Shown here: positions 10,131 through 21,118 of the stretch, piece by piece
Numbering within the stretch: position 1 is the first letter of the stretch
How the letters are laid out: each line of letters begins with the position of its first letter
Assembly (NCBI RefSeq): GCF_000764305.2
Contig: NW_025941704.1
Span: 33,348-97,347, forward strand
DNA length: 64,000 bases
From: Hyalella azteca
Lineage: Eukaryota; Arthropoda; Malacostraca; Amphipoda; Hyalellidae
Reading direction: 5' to 3'
Notes under the pieces: generated by a model
The model's database searches: none
What the model saw: only the letters and a program-made list of their open reading frames with translations
Told to the model about the DNA's origin: nothing
Made by a program: the position numbers and the translations under genes

Positions 10131-11022
10131 GTTACGCAGCCATGCACCACCAAATTTTCGGGGTACGCAGCCGTGCACCACTAAATTTGTGCACCAATCA
10201 GCCTTGGAAGGAACGTCTAGCATATTTCTGGATGACCACCAATCAGCCGCGGATTAAGCCATCTGTCGGTAAGCAGCCCGTGACATCATTTTGCTTTAAA
10301 TATTAGGAGCTTTACGCCACCACATTCCGAAGCGAATAGCCCAGAGAGTAATGGTTATGCACCACTGAACGTTGCATCGAGTCATCACTTCATACCCCGA
10401 CTTTAGCTCAAACTGTAACTTGCGGACAACGGACTGCGACCAACCAGCCCAGGTCGCCAGTAAATTACGTAACTTTTAGCTCACAGCATCTGAGGTTAGG
10501 TTTCAGATAGCATAGTTCTGTTCCAAAATTTATCGTCGTACGACGCGTGACCGTTCGACCGTGGGCTGATTCGACACACGGGACAGATACGGACGGCTCC
10601 GGCGCGCTCCGTCCCGGTGGTGTAAAATTTTTTCGCTTGTTGGCAGACGACGCTGGGCCATACGACGCCAGGCTTATTTTCCTGTGGGCTGATTGATCTA
10701 ATTCGATGGATGTAATCTGTCTGATGGCGTGCGGCTGATAACGTTACAGTCAAGATGTGTTGTAGGCTACGTTCTTCAGGGAAGGGATCATGATAGTCCA
10801 TTCGAAGCACGGCACGGCAGTGGTGGTCTCCGACAGGCGTCCCAATTTTCGCACCAATCAGCCCTGAATAGAACGCCTAGCATATTTCCGGATGACCAAC
10901 AATCAGCCGCGGATTAATCCATCTGTCGGTAACCAGCCCGTGACATCATCTTGCTTTAAATATTTGGAGCTTTCCGCCACCACATTCTGAAGCGAATAGC
11001 CCAGAGAGTAATTGTTATGCTG
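10131..11022. repeat. Family A repeats, copies 2 and 3, including a 165-bp direct repeat
   Basis: The stretch from about 10196 to 10345 returns at about 10855 to 11020 with a few differences; shared words include GGATGACCA.CAATCAGCCGCGG and GAAGCGAATAGCCCAGAGAG. Between them, 10495-10855 matches 32730-33070 closely. Confidence 0.6.
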
Positions 11023-11950
11023 TCACGTTCACTTGAACGGGTTAAATTAAAATGTAAACGCTGTATGTATTCTGCCGAGGCAGACCGTTATAGCATTGGG
11101 CAAGGCAGCCGCTGCTGGCTCATGCCTCACTCGACTTAGTCGTGCGTGCCGCGCGCTCGTAGCTTGTGCTTCTCCCATTAATTAAGCGTTCTCGTGCTCT
11201 CACTTCTCTGGGATTCTGTGTTTATTCTGATTATCTCGATTATTGTCATGAACTGTGTCATTAGGAGAGCGATCAGTTTCGAGTGAATGCACGAATGTGA
11301 CAATGCTGTAGCACAACTTGTTGGCAATCAATTTAAAGATGAGTTGAATGAGAGATTCGTTCTGCCGCCAGTGTCGGACTGCCTTCTTTGTGAATTTGTC
11401 TGAAGTCGAATGGAAAATATCATTGTATTGTTCTAAATATCGTGTTGCCTGCAAATGACGAGAGCTAGTGTTGTTTGTTTGAATAAATAATGTGATGGAA
11501 GTTTGCTCGAGAAGCGGTCGTTAAATATATTTGTGTGGGATCCCTTTTCCCCGCCAAAGACAGGCAACCGACAGCCGAGATTCAAAATCCACGCCCGCCT
11601 AGCGTCGTGTGATTGGTCGTTTGTGTCTGATTCGTTGAGAATGTCGCGCCTGCCATGAATGTTCTAGAAAGCCCGTGAATGTATGCCTGAATAGGAAACC
11701 GATTCAAGCGAATGTTTCAACCGTGTCTGCCCTAATTTATTAGCGCTGCAATATAATTCGTTAATTTTCACTGTTCCCTTTACCACGTTATAAGTGTCGT
11801 AAAGTAACTTAGTCGAGTACCGTTGTCGAGTACCATGTTGTTTTAGAAGAGTTTCATTGAGCGCATCTTAATGTGTCGTCAAGAAAACGTGAGTAATCAG
11901 TATTTGATTAGGGTGTAATTTCGTGGCAAATTGTGATAAAGCGGGTCAGT
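11023..11950. other. No gene recognised
   Basis: Mixed-composition sequence with no splice-supported exon, terminal repeat or domain that I can defend. It could include 5' untranslated sequence of the LINE that follows. Confidence 0.35.
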
Positions 11951-11954
11951 TTCT

Positions 11955-13565
11955 TGCTCAAGCCAACCTGTGGCCAGTACCGTACTCGATATTTGATTTC
12001 TCTTCGTATTTTTACTCGGCCAGTTGCTTTTACACAGCATCAGCGAGTTTTGGGTGTGATTTTTTATTCTCCACGCCTGAATTTTGCAGCCCATATCCGA
12101 ACAGTACGAACAGAGTACCCTAAGCGCCTGAATGTGCTGAGAGCATTGAGTGCTCTGAGATGGGGCTTCAAGTCATCTCCTGAGGCGAGTATACATTGCA
12201 TTTATTTGTAGCAAATTGGAGTATTGCTACAGTGTCCTTGGAGAGCTCCCATCTACACGTATAGAGCTCCTTAATGGAATACAAAACAGTGCACTGCGCC
12301 TAATCCTTGGTGCCCGTCGCACCTCTCCAGTTTTGTCACTGGAGACAGAATGTTTTTACCTCCTCTTTGTCTTCGTTTCCGCTTTCTAGTCATGAAGTGG
12401 ATCCTACGATATTTATAATTGCTTGAGCAGAGCTCATTGACTTGTCTGCTAGGGCTTTCTTGGAGTGGTGCGCCGATCAATCAACAGCCATTTGCAGCAC
12501 AGGCGCAATCTTTGTTTAATGATCATGGATTCTCATTTCCACAAAGAGTAGGCACCCCTGCCTTCTCTCCCATCCCACCAAACATCTCCCTGTGTGGGAA
12601 CATTTGTCAGGACCCAGGAGCAGGGCTCTCTGTGTCTCTTCATTCTGGCTCTTCCTCTGATCTACTAGCTCATAGGCTAGAATTTACTTACCCTGACCAT
12701 GTTCAGATCTACACAGATGGTTCACGCTCAGCTGAAGGCTCAGTTTCAGCTGGTGTATATGTTCGCTCGCTGTCACTGGCAACAGGGTGGCTACTGTCAC
12801 CAATCTATACAATAATGGGTGCAGAGTTGTTTGCCATTAACAAGGCATTGGAATTAGTCCTAAGTCATGGAGATCTTCAAAGCCGCCCAGTGGTTATATT
12901 TACTGACTTGTATCTTATCCTCCTTGTATCTTATCAGGAACACTCGGCGCCCCACTTGCGCTTCAATAGTCTTTATAATTCACATGCTGCTTTTACAGAA
13001 AGGTCTAACTTCAGTCTCCCTCTGCTGGGTGAAGAGCCACAGTGGAGTGAGAGGCAATGAGATTGCTGACCAGGTTGCTAACCTTTCTCATAGCGCTGAC
13101 AGATCTTCTCGATCTATCTTGTGCTTTGAGGAGTTAATGTGCCAGTTGAAACAATCATTCCTCACCCAATGGAAGGAACACTGGAGCAGACAGGTTGCAG
13201 AGCTGGCAGTGGCCATTTTCGACTACATAATTCTTGAAAACTCTATTGATCACATTGACTACAGCTGCCTCAGTCGGAGAATGCAGTGTGCAGTGGCCCG
13301 TCTGCGCCTTGGCCACGCAGGCGTTGTTGCACACCGGGTCCGCTTTGGGATGACATAGAACCCAACCTGCTCTCTTTGTCGCCAGGAGGATACCCTCTCG
13401 CATTTCATGCTTGCTTGTGTTAGATTTGCAGGTCATAGAGCAGCCTTTACCACTGCATTGGCTAGCATTGGAGTCCCTTGGAACCTGAACACAGCCTTAG
13501 GAGCTGAGATCCCTGCAGCACAACGCCCTTTAGTGTTTTCTTATCTATCACAATTTTTATTCTAG
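11955..13565 (+). pseudogene. 5'-truncated, frameshifted LINE: RT thumb, RNase H and C-terminal zinc motif
   Basis: The first recognisable block (about 12035-12180) reads LGVIFYSPRLNFAAHI and RLNVLRALSALRWG, the end of the RT palm/thumb in Jockey/I-type LINEs. RNase H follows from 12704: QIYTDGSRS (first Asp), MGAELFAINKALE (Glu) and VVIFTD (second Asp) in one frame, then WVKSHSGVRGNEIADQVA in the next frame, so there is a frameshift near 12950. After an in-frame TAG at 13356-13358 the same frame continues with CSLCRQEDTLSHFMLAC (CX2CX7HX4C) and ends at TAG 13563-13565. An RNase H domain points to the I/Jockey/Loa side of LINEs. At least two frameshifts and two stops make it inactive. Confidence 0.75.
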
Positions 13566-13956
13566 ACTGGCATGGTGAATCTACTATGACGGAGAACGAT
13601 TTATACATGTATATATGTAAGAAATTTGTACCCTGCCAGAATATATACCTTGCAACAGGATCATCTCCGGACACAAGCAGCTTTTGGCTGTTAGGCCCAC
13701 AGCAAGTCTGTGGTCACACAGACGGACTGCCTTGGTCCATTGTGTGTTGGAGGCAGCAACCTAGCCTACCAGAGCTCCGAGTCTGCTGCTTGGCTTTCTT
13801 TTTCTGACAGAGATCAGGCTGGTGGCGCATTTGTCGCCACAAGTCTTGACCCCAACTATACAAAAATGCTGTCTGGTGCTTATAGGAATGCAGTCTATCA
13901 ACCCTCATTGGGAGCGCTGCCGTAGCCCAAAAATTTGACTCTTAAATCAGCCCAAA
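13566..13956. other. Spacer between LINE relic and LTR
   Basis: A 71-codon open frame at 13710-13925 is present, but I see no domain or splice support for it. Confidence 0.3.
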
Positions 13957-14377
13957 TGTCCAAGTCCACTTTTCAGCGTGGATTGGAATTAATTAATGTA
14001 TTGTCAATTTCTGATTAAGACCTGAAGGTTCAAGGGTCTTCTATTTGTTGGCTATAACAGGAGTGAAAGTCTAGTAATACAGAACAGTTTACTTGCTATA
14101 GACTTTACAATAGGCACTATGAGGATACAATCTCAGAGAGGGAAAGAATCGGCCTGCTCGACAGAGAAGCTTATCGAGCGCCGGAGCGTAGGAGTTAGCT
14201 GTGGACGCTCGGAGGTCTCTCCTTCAACTCACTCGTGGGCTTTAAAGAGCTATCGCGGTCCACCGCGTAGAATCGCAAGCTACGTATGACAAGACGTACG
14301 ATCCTTTAAAGCGTCACTGAGGGTGACGTATAATAGATAATTAGTCGCTGAAGGCGACCGTCAAGCAATACCTGACA
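13957..14377 (-). mobile_element. 3' LTR of gypsy family A (minus orientation)
   Basis: On the minus strand it starts TGTCAGG directly after a polypurine tract and AC (AAGGGGGGACG at 14388-14378) and ends with GGACTTGGACA. About 421 bp. It matches, with scattered differences, the LTR at 32193-32596 in the other orientation and the copies at 20170 and 23049. Shared blocks include GAAGCTTATCGAG, GACGTACG and GTCACTGAGGGTGACG. It closes the 3' end of the element whose env lies at 14915-16292. Confidence 0.75.
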
Positions 14378-14914
14378 CGTCCCCCCTTAATGGGATGAAA
14401 AAGTTCTTCTTCCAACTTCTGGCTTCTGATGAACTTCTTTCTTCGTATCTCGTGGCAAGAAAGTTAGGAAGAGAAAGAAAAAAAAACATAGCATTAGTTT
14501 CCGATTAGTAGAACACAATGTAATAGTCTTGTTCACAAACGTTTTTAATTTATTTCTGGTTGAGTGGATCATTTCAGATTGATATTGTGTATTTAATTTA
14601 CTTTACTTGTATTGGGCAATTTTTCAGCCAAATTGACGATTTTAGTCAAATCATTGAGACGTGGTTTACAATATTAATCCACTACACATATTATACATAT
14701 GTCAAGTATCAGTTACAATTCCATATAAGAGTACAATGATATATGTCATGAATATTTATTTCATACTAATACCATTACAATTCAATGATTTAAATACAAA
14801 ATTTAAGTACAAAATTTATATCATGATCAAGGTTCACATACAATTTATATATTGATTGGTTCAAATAATAATAAGAAATGTGCTGAAAGAGAAACACATG
14901 GTAATAAGAATATT
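14378..14914 (-). other. 3' untranslated region and polypurine tract of gypsy family A
   Basis: Gene-free sequence between the env stop and the LTR, homologous to 23491-23880 (same strand) and 31262-32192 (opposite strand). It includes the polypurine tract used to prime plus-strand DNA synthesis. An AT-rich block near 14690-14870 is shared by all copies. Confidence 0.6.
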
Positions 14915-16292
14915 TTAGTCAGAATCAAAGTCTGACTCTAGGGTGACAACATCCCTAGATGATGATGGTGCTTCTCGCGTGACAGGCACGGGTTTTGGTG
15001 TGACACTCGACTCCTTTTTGGGCATCTGTTTAGGAAGACTTACAGGTTTTCCCGGTGTCAGTAGTGCCTCTAGTGGCGTTACTTCCCTTCCCCCCCGAGA
15101 AGAAGAGTCGCTTGTGCCGACACGACCAGTGTGTGTCCGAGGCACAGGAGTCGAAGGTTCAGGATTAGCAGGTACAGGATCAAGAGTGTCAGGAGAAGTA
15201 ACCGCAGCCACTGGGGGCATCGGGTTGCATGGGACAGGATGAGACGCGACCGAGTTCACCGAGTCAGGCACGATATGCTCAACGTGAGGCAACACACCAG
15301 CCGCCGTACTCATGCGTGACCGGCGGGTCAGGCAGTACAGAGTGAGAGATATGGCAAGGGCGAACAGTAAGAGGAAAACGGTGAGTGAGCCGTGCAAAAT
15401 GTGGATCTCAGGAAACCAGTGCACAAGCGTGTCTTTGCGCAGCATATCACTCAACACTTTAGCATCATTCACTACAAGATTTACTACAATACCGTTATCC
15501 AAAAGTCGCATTTCAATGCGTAAGTTAGCGTTTACTGAAAGTAGATGGTTGCATGTTCTCACAATATTCTCAATTATTCTGTAGAATATATCGAATTGTT
15601 CTAACACAGAAACTTTTTGATCTTCTCTCAATAAAACTATCGAAGTTTCATGAACCGCGTCGAGAGTTTGTACAACGACGTTGTTAAGTTTGTTCTCGAG
15701 CGCTCGTACAGTTTTCGCTTCTAACAGTAATGCATTCATTGCTCTTCTCACATCTGTAATATCACTGTCTCTAGCGACGCGAAACAGGTTATGGAGGATC
15801 TCTCCTCCAATGTCTAGTAAACTGCTCTTTACTTTACGAACTGGGCATTTAAGTGAGATGTTCGAGACAGATGACCAGTAAGTCTCCAATTGATCTGAGG
15901 GATTGCTAGTATTATTTAGCGTTAGATAATCAAAGTTCGCACCCAGAAACAAACGATTAGCAAAATCAAGGTCATCGATAACCTGGTTCAACAGAAACGA
16001 CAGTTTACAAAGGGATTTACTTATAATTACCTTTTGGCCAGCGTCCACTTTGAGAGCGAGATCTCGAGCACGCTTTACCACTTCCTCAATGATTGACAAA
16101 ATCTCCGTGACCGAACTAATCAAGAAACGGTGGTCAGGGAGTTCAACGCTGACTATGGATGATCCACTCACCAGGTGCGACGGATGCAGTTTTGTGACGA
16201 CTATGCCGGCTTTTAAGAGCGGGTCTCGCGTCACATCACTGAAGCCGCTACCGACAAGGCACATCAGCGTGAAGACCACTAATGAGGACCCC
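14915..16292 (-). CDS. env: Errantivirus-like envelope (baculovirus F-type fusion protein), internally deleted copy E1
   Basis: An open frame of about 459 codons starts right after a splice acceptor (TTTTTCAG|G at 16292), giving a signal peptide (SSLVVFTLMCLVGSG), and ends at TAG 14915-14917. There is no ATG before the signal peptide, so I infer expression from a spliced env mRNA. Domains in order: signal peptide; N-terminal subunit; a cleavage/fusion-peptide region at KVKSSLLDIGGEIL, where the last basic residue of the furin site is changed to Ser; a helical segment; transmembrane stretch (FLLLFALAISLTLYCL); then a long Pro/Ser/Thr-rich cytoplasmic tail ending LESDFDSD. Compared with the copy at 29.2 kb, some 280 codons of ectodomain are missing in frame. 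It is followed by a 3' UTR, PPT and LTR. One ambiguous base lies at 16359, upstream of the acceptor. Confidence 0.75.
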
Positions 16293-16868
16293 CTGAAAAA
16301 CCCGTATTTATTCAGTATAGGTACATAATACGAAGGAAGGAAGTACACAGTAATCAGANGTACATAATAAGGAAGGAAGTACATAGTAACCAAACTTATC
16401 TAAAATTCTAAATTAACTGAATACAACATAGATTCAGTTGATAGTGATGATGTTTCATCGATTAAAAGGTAATCAGAAGGACTGATTAATCGTATAACGA
16501 ATCAGTTAATCGCGCAATACCTTTGATATTTAACAGCAGATTCAAGTACAAAAAATAATTTTTCAGTGTTACAATCACGATACTTAAGTTCAGTTACGCA
16601 TGAACTAATTTGCACTTACATCGTATAGTATTTCGTAATTTCCAATGTAAGAATCAAGTTGAATTGATGAAATGAAAATAATTTCGTTACAAAGTGCTTG
16701 AACACGATCGAAGATTAGAGAACCTCTTTCGACGACCTCGTTCAATGAATGAGCAAATCTTTGATCAGCTCCTACTTTAAGCAACAGTCAAGTAATAGTA
16801 ATCATTCGTCGGAAGTGAATTTATCGATGACCGGAATGTGAACTGAACACACAGTATCGCTTAGAGAC
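16293..16868 (-). other. Sequence upstream of env copy E1, no domain seen
   Basis: The pol gene that should precede env is not recognisable. The block at 16315-16385 contains a short direct repeat (GTACATAATA.GGAAGGAAGTAC) with an N inside it, so assembly quality is doubtful here. Confidence 0.35.
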
Positions 16869-16906
16869 CTGTCTCTTATACACATCTAGATGTGTATAAG
16901 AGACAG
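16869..16906. other. Nextera mate-pair junction adapter (assembly contamination)
   Basis: CTGTCTCTTATACACATCT at 16869-16887 is followed at once by its exact reverse complement at 16888-16906. These are the two Tn5 mosaic ends that form the Illumina Nextera mate-pair circularisation junction. This is library sequence and not part of the genome; the join here is not trustworthy. Confidence 0.95.
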
Positions 16907-17065
16907 GACGTGTCGAGCATGCAGGGCAGTGGGACGTGTCGGACATGCAGGGCAGTGGGACGTGTCGGGCATGCAGGGCAGTGTGACGTGTCGAGCATGC
17001 AGGGCAGTGGGACGTGTCGGACATGCAGGGCAGTGGGACGTGTCGGACATGCAGGGCAGTGTGAC
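16907..17065. repeat. 26-bp tandem repeat next to adapter and gap
   Basis: Six units of GACGTGTCGGACATGCAGGG-type sequence with a 26-bp period run from the adapter to the N gap. Units differ at two or three positions (GAGC/GGAC/GGGC; GTGG/GTGT). It may be a real satellite that stopped the assembler. Confidence 0.8.
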
Positions 17066-17189
17066 NNNNNNNNNNNNNNNNNNNNNNNNNNNNNNNNNNN
17101 NNNNNNNNNNNNNNNNNNNNNNNNNNNNNNNNNNNNNNNNNNNNNNNNNNNNNNNNNNNNNNNNNNNNGGGGGGGGGGGGGGGGGGGGG
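17066..17189. other. Assembly gap (103 N) followed by a 21-G run
   Basis: N from 17066 to 17168, then G from 17169 to 17189. In the homologous env copy at 31.06 kb the corresponding site has only six Gs, so the long G run looks like low-quality gap filling. Confidence 0.9.
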
Positions 17190-17372
17190 AAGGATGTAAC
17201 GCCACTCGAGGCACTACTGAAACCGGGAAACCTGCAAGTCTTCCTAACGGATTCCCAAAAAGGAGTCGAGTGTTACTCCAAACCCCGTGCCTGTCACGCG
17301 GGAGGCACCATCAAAGTCTAGGGATGTTATCACCCTAGAGTCAGATTACGAATCACTCTGATCTCGAGTCTG
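17190..17372 (+). pseudogene. env: C-terminal tail fragment of gypsy family A env (copy E2)
   Basis: Starts with the tail motif DVTPLEALLKPG and continues, after frameshifts, through the region that encodes the acidic end in copy E1. Only about 60 codons remain. Homologous 3' noncoding sequence follows to about 17666, where it joins abruptly to minus-strand protease sequence through a short TTGGC-type homology. E2 is in the opposite orientation to E1 across the adapter. Confidence 0.7.
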
Positions 17373-17666
17373 ACTAAATATTCTTATTACCATGTGTTTC
17401 TCTTTCAGCACATTTCTTATTATTATTTGAGCCATTCGTCATATAAACTGTATATGAACCTTTGACCATGATATAAATTTTATTCTTGGATTAAAATCAT
17501 TGAATTGTAATTGTATGAAATTGTATTCATGATACATGATACATGATTTCATGATACATTAAATTGTATTCATGATTGTATCATTGTACTCTTATATGGT
17601 ATTATAACTGATGCTTGACCTATGTATAATATGTGTAACCAATGTCTCAATGATCTGACTAAAATC

Positions 17667-18465
17667 GTAAACTTGGCTGAAAATTGCCAAGCCAAAATCC
17701 ACAAGAGCAGATGCTACTAGTATTTTATCAATGGCGTTTTTCTTAACACAATATGTGCCATCAGTAATTTTACGACAGTTAACTGTCATGACAACATTAC
17801 TACAGGCATGAATGACTGTTTCAGCATTTGCGTGTAAGTACAGAGTTCGATCGAGCTGCTTGTCGAGTTGAGTCAAGTCGATCTTGTTGTCATTGTTGTC
17901 AGCGACCGTGAGCTCTGAGAGCAGTGTTGAGATGTCTGGTGCGTTTCCAGGCAGCGTGACAGGCGTCACGTCGTCTGGTGTGTGCGTCGTTCGTCAACAG
18001 TCAGTCTGTACGTTAGCGTGAACTGTTTCGTGTGCGTGCACATCGTCATTGTCCACGTGATTCTCTGCAACCCTACCCACACAGTTTGAAACGTTAGCGT
18101 TAGCCACGCTATCTACAGTAGAATGCAGTTCAAATATGACTTTATTATTACGAAAGTCAATGATTGCGTTAGATTTGACTAACAGATCGGTACCGATCAA
18201 GATTTTACAGGGAAAGCTACTTCTGTCTTCGACAACAAACGCATTTACATGAATAATTTTCCCATTTGGCAGCTGGACTTTCAGCGCAGTTTCACCTTTA
18301 ATAACGATTTCATCACCCGTGGCGGAAACGGCGGTAACATTGGTTGGTTTGATATGAACGTGTTCACTAACCACACTAATTTTAATAAGTGTAACCTTAA
18401 TATGACGTAACCTTACAGATCGCTAATACGTCTAGTTCATTATCAGCTCCGGCATTCATCGATGT
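17667..18465 (-). pseudogene. pol: Gypsy family aspartic protease and linker region, decayed
   Basis: Two minus-strand open stretches (18374 to 17994 and 17969 to about 17667) align with residues 180-400 of the pol frame at 41711. Shared blocks are IKPTN, GDEIVIKGET, VQLPNGK, FPCKILIGTDLLVKS and, after a frameshift, ACSNVVMTVNCRK and DGTYCVKKNAID. Upstream of 18374 the frame VTLIKISVVSEH is still visible in another phase, but the catalytic DTG is not. Dead copy; it stops exactly where env 3' sequence of the other orientation begins. Confidence 0.7.
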
Positions 18466-18564
18466 ACGCTTTGTCAATGCATATATTCGTCTATAAACAC
18501 ACTTTTTCGTATACGAAGCATTTGTCAAAAAAATACATTCTTCAATGTACATATTTGTCAACTA

Positions 18565-18843
18565 ATGCAGATACCCGTTGGTAACCGTAACTTCCATGCG
18601 TTATCCGAGTCAATACCGTTGAACCAATCGTTCAAAGATGCCTTTGTTTTTTTATTACAGCCTTCACGTGTCATTGCACGGACTTCGCTATGCACTGAAA
18701 ACTTATCCGCATGGATAGTATTTGAACGTGCGGAAAATAATAATCAGATGGCAGCATATAACATCGCTATGAAAACTGCATTAATGCTTGCAGAATGCTT
18801 ATTTCATGAAAAAAATCATTGTACTAACAGTAGTTATGACTAA
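18565..18843 (+). CDS. Hypothetical ORF, 92 codons
   Basis: Starts with a true ATG and ends TAA. The predicted protein is soluble with mixed composition (ALSESIPLNQSFKDAF..; AYNIAMKTALMLAECLF) and has no domain I recognise. It lies in AT-rich sequence between transposon relics. Lack of splice sites and of any neighbour support keeps confidence low. Confidence 0.2.
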   Translation: MQIPVGNRNFHALSESIPLNQSFKDAFVFLLQPSRVIARTSLCTENLSAWIVFERAENNNQMAAYNIAMKTALMLAECLFHEKNHCTNSSYD

Positions 18844-20169
18844 TGAATCGTTTTACATCAGAACTATTCGATCATAGTCAGGGAACAGTCGTTCCAAAGC
18901 GCAATAATATTATTATCATTATTTAAAATTGATCGCAGCATCAAGTTTATATTTTTAAGAGGGGTTGCAGTATTAAGTTTAACCATGAATTGGATTTTCA
19001 GTGCATAATTAGCGCCTATCAACTTTTTAGAGTTGACTCAAATCTGATCAACGTTATTGCGTCAGCCTGAGGGCAATTAGTTTTTAGCATGGCTTCTCAT
19101 GAAGTCATCGTAGCCCATATAATTGATTATATAGCGGTCTAACATTGATTGACGCACATTAGAAGAGTGCTGGTAGCGAAAGAACTGTGGTACCTAGTAC
19201 TTTGCCACGGAAGACTAAATCTAATCCAGTCAAGCGTTGCGTCGACATTCATCGCCTCCCCATCTTCTGTTTGGACGTCTCCCTTGCACGAATCACGTCG
19301 AGGGTGCGTCATGATGCATAGTGTCGATCGTTGTGCATATCATAAGGTCGCTTATTGCCGGCCGTTGATGCACTGAAAGCGTTGCGCTTTGATTATCCAA
19401 TATAGCCCGTGCAATTTATTACTTAGCTGCGCTGAAGTATATGCTGGGTCTTGTAAATTCTGTAGCCATAGTATTCTTCGTCGCTGAATTCTTCTCGTAG
19501 ACCGTGTCGAAGTCCGATGCTCAAATTGTAGAAGTAGGAGATGCTGGAGAGCTTTAAATCTTCGGAAACTTCCCCTACACAGGATTCTGTGTAGTCATTG
19601 ATCTATAATCACTCGATAATCACTTTGCTAACTGGTTGGTGCGCTACTGTAAGATGCTGCTTTTCTATGCATCTCTTATATGAATGGTAATTAAGTATGA
19701 CCTGAGGGTGGTTCTTCTGTAGCGGGATCCGAGGATATAAAGGAACAGCGTAAACGATTATATAATATACTTGTAGGATTATAGTTCGGCTTACAGTTTA
19801 GGATAATCTTAGTTTATAAGTTGGAGCTTTAACAATGATGTCTTCGGCGTTCAGTTGAAGTAAATACATGAATGAATAAGTTTATAGTGTATCCGCGGGG
19901 CGTTCTCCACTCAAGACGTTGAGCTAGCGTTACTGTCCTGTTTGACATGGACAGGAGCAATGGGGTATACCGTAGCGGTCCTCGCCCAAGACTGAAGTTA
20001 ATCGCTTGAGGCAGAGCTTTTAAAGCTTCGCTATCCGACGTCACCAAGGGCGTGACCTAATAAACAGGGAAGGCAAACACAAGGAAATGTTTATGAACAT
20101 ATCGAAGTGAAGGAGATTATCTTTCAACGAGGAAGATATTAATGAGGAAATATCCAGGGACAAATGGTA
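18844..20169. other. No gene recognised
   Basis: Short frames at 19149-19376 and 19829-20047 (minus) have no domain. The block 19830-20080 looks like an untranslated or regulatory part of some retroelement, but there is no partner copy in the window to support this. Confidence 0.35.
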
Positions 20170-20556
20170 TCAATATTGTCACTGACAGAAGTTCGGGATC
20201 TATTATTGTCTTTGGCTATGGCAGGAGTGAAATGCATTAAATACAGAACATTTTACTCACTAATTAGATTATACAATAGGCACTATGAGTTTACAGCATC
20301 GATGAGAGGGATTAATACGGCCTGCCCGATAGAGAAGCTTATCGAGGGTTGGAGCATAGGATGATAGGAATAAGGTGAGGACACTCGGAGGTCTCTCACT
20401 ACAACTGACTGGTGGAGTGCTAGAAGAGCTATATGGGTCCACCCGCGTAGTGTCGCAAGATATGTACGACAAGACGTACGACATTTAAAGCGTCACTGAA
20501 GGTGACGTACGACATTTAAAGAGTCACTGAAGGTGACGGTGCATGAACACCTGACA
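20170..20556 (-). mobile_element. Gypsy family A LTR, truncated at its 3' side
   Basis: Aligns with the LTRs at 13957 and 23049 from GATCTATTATTGTCTTTGG to the CCTGACA end. The minus-strand start TGTCAGG is at 20556. No polypurine tract follows; MULE sequence abuts directly. A local duplication of GTACGACATTTAAAG.GTCACTGAAGGTGACG occurs at 20478-20538. Confidence 0.65.
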
Positions 20557-20950
20557 AGAGCGATATTTACAGCTAGGATGTGGTAACAATTTTTTTGAGC
20601 TTTGCAAGTGCATTGCGGTGTAGGACAGAGGTCAACAGTTTTTTTTTTGTTCATCAATCTAACAACAATGAACGTTTTCAAGGATTGCAGGAACGTAATA
20701 GCCTTGTTCCTTGCCGCTCCTTGCCGATAGTTACGCCGCTCCCCTCAACGATTCCATTCTTTCACATCGGACTTCAAATGATTCCAGCAGAGAACTGGAA
20801 TCATCTCGGTAAAGATACTGGCGCGGCCCTACAAAATTACTGCTTCCCTGTCAGAGCAGAACACGACCTGATTCGAATTCATTTTTGGATACATCTCTTT
20901 CAAAACTGCAAAGGAATGTGTATGTGCTTTTGTACTTTTGTCCTGATGCA
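20557..20950 (-). pseudogene. MULE-type transposase fragment with SWIM zinc finger (copy 1)
   Basis: On the minus strand, CTCKAQKNCYH gives the CXC..CXH signature of the SWIM zinc finger found at the C-terminus of Mutator-like transposases. The adjoining 20722-20930 matches 22189-22370 (VVFCADGSSNFVGPL-type region). Compared with copy 2, the middle of the gene, about 340 bp, is deleted, so the two conserved parts are fused. Not functional. Confidence 0.65.
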
Positions 20951-21118
20951 ATAAGAAGGCGATGGGAATAGAAGGCTCCCCTCGAAAATAGGATGGCGAT
21001 ATCTAGTACATTAAAGTAAAGTGCACGTAAACCCGAGCAATGAAAAGTTGCCCGATTCCCTTGTTCACGTTTTTAAAAGGAATATTTATTAAAACTTACA
21101 TATACCGATCATAGAAAA

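Noticed and set aside
12867..13060. Overlapping ORFs suggesting programmed frameshifting in the LINE RNase H
   Set aside because: The element has other stops and shifts, so ordinary decay explains it.
13710..13925. 71-codon ORF after the LINE
   Set aside because: No splice sites, domain or second copy; composition not distinctive.
14943..16328. Several plus-strand ORFs of 60-99 codons
   Set aside because: They are antisense shadows of env copy E1.
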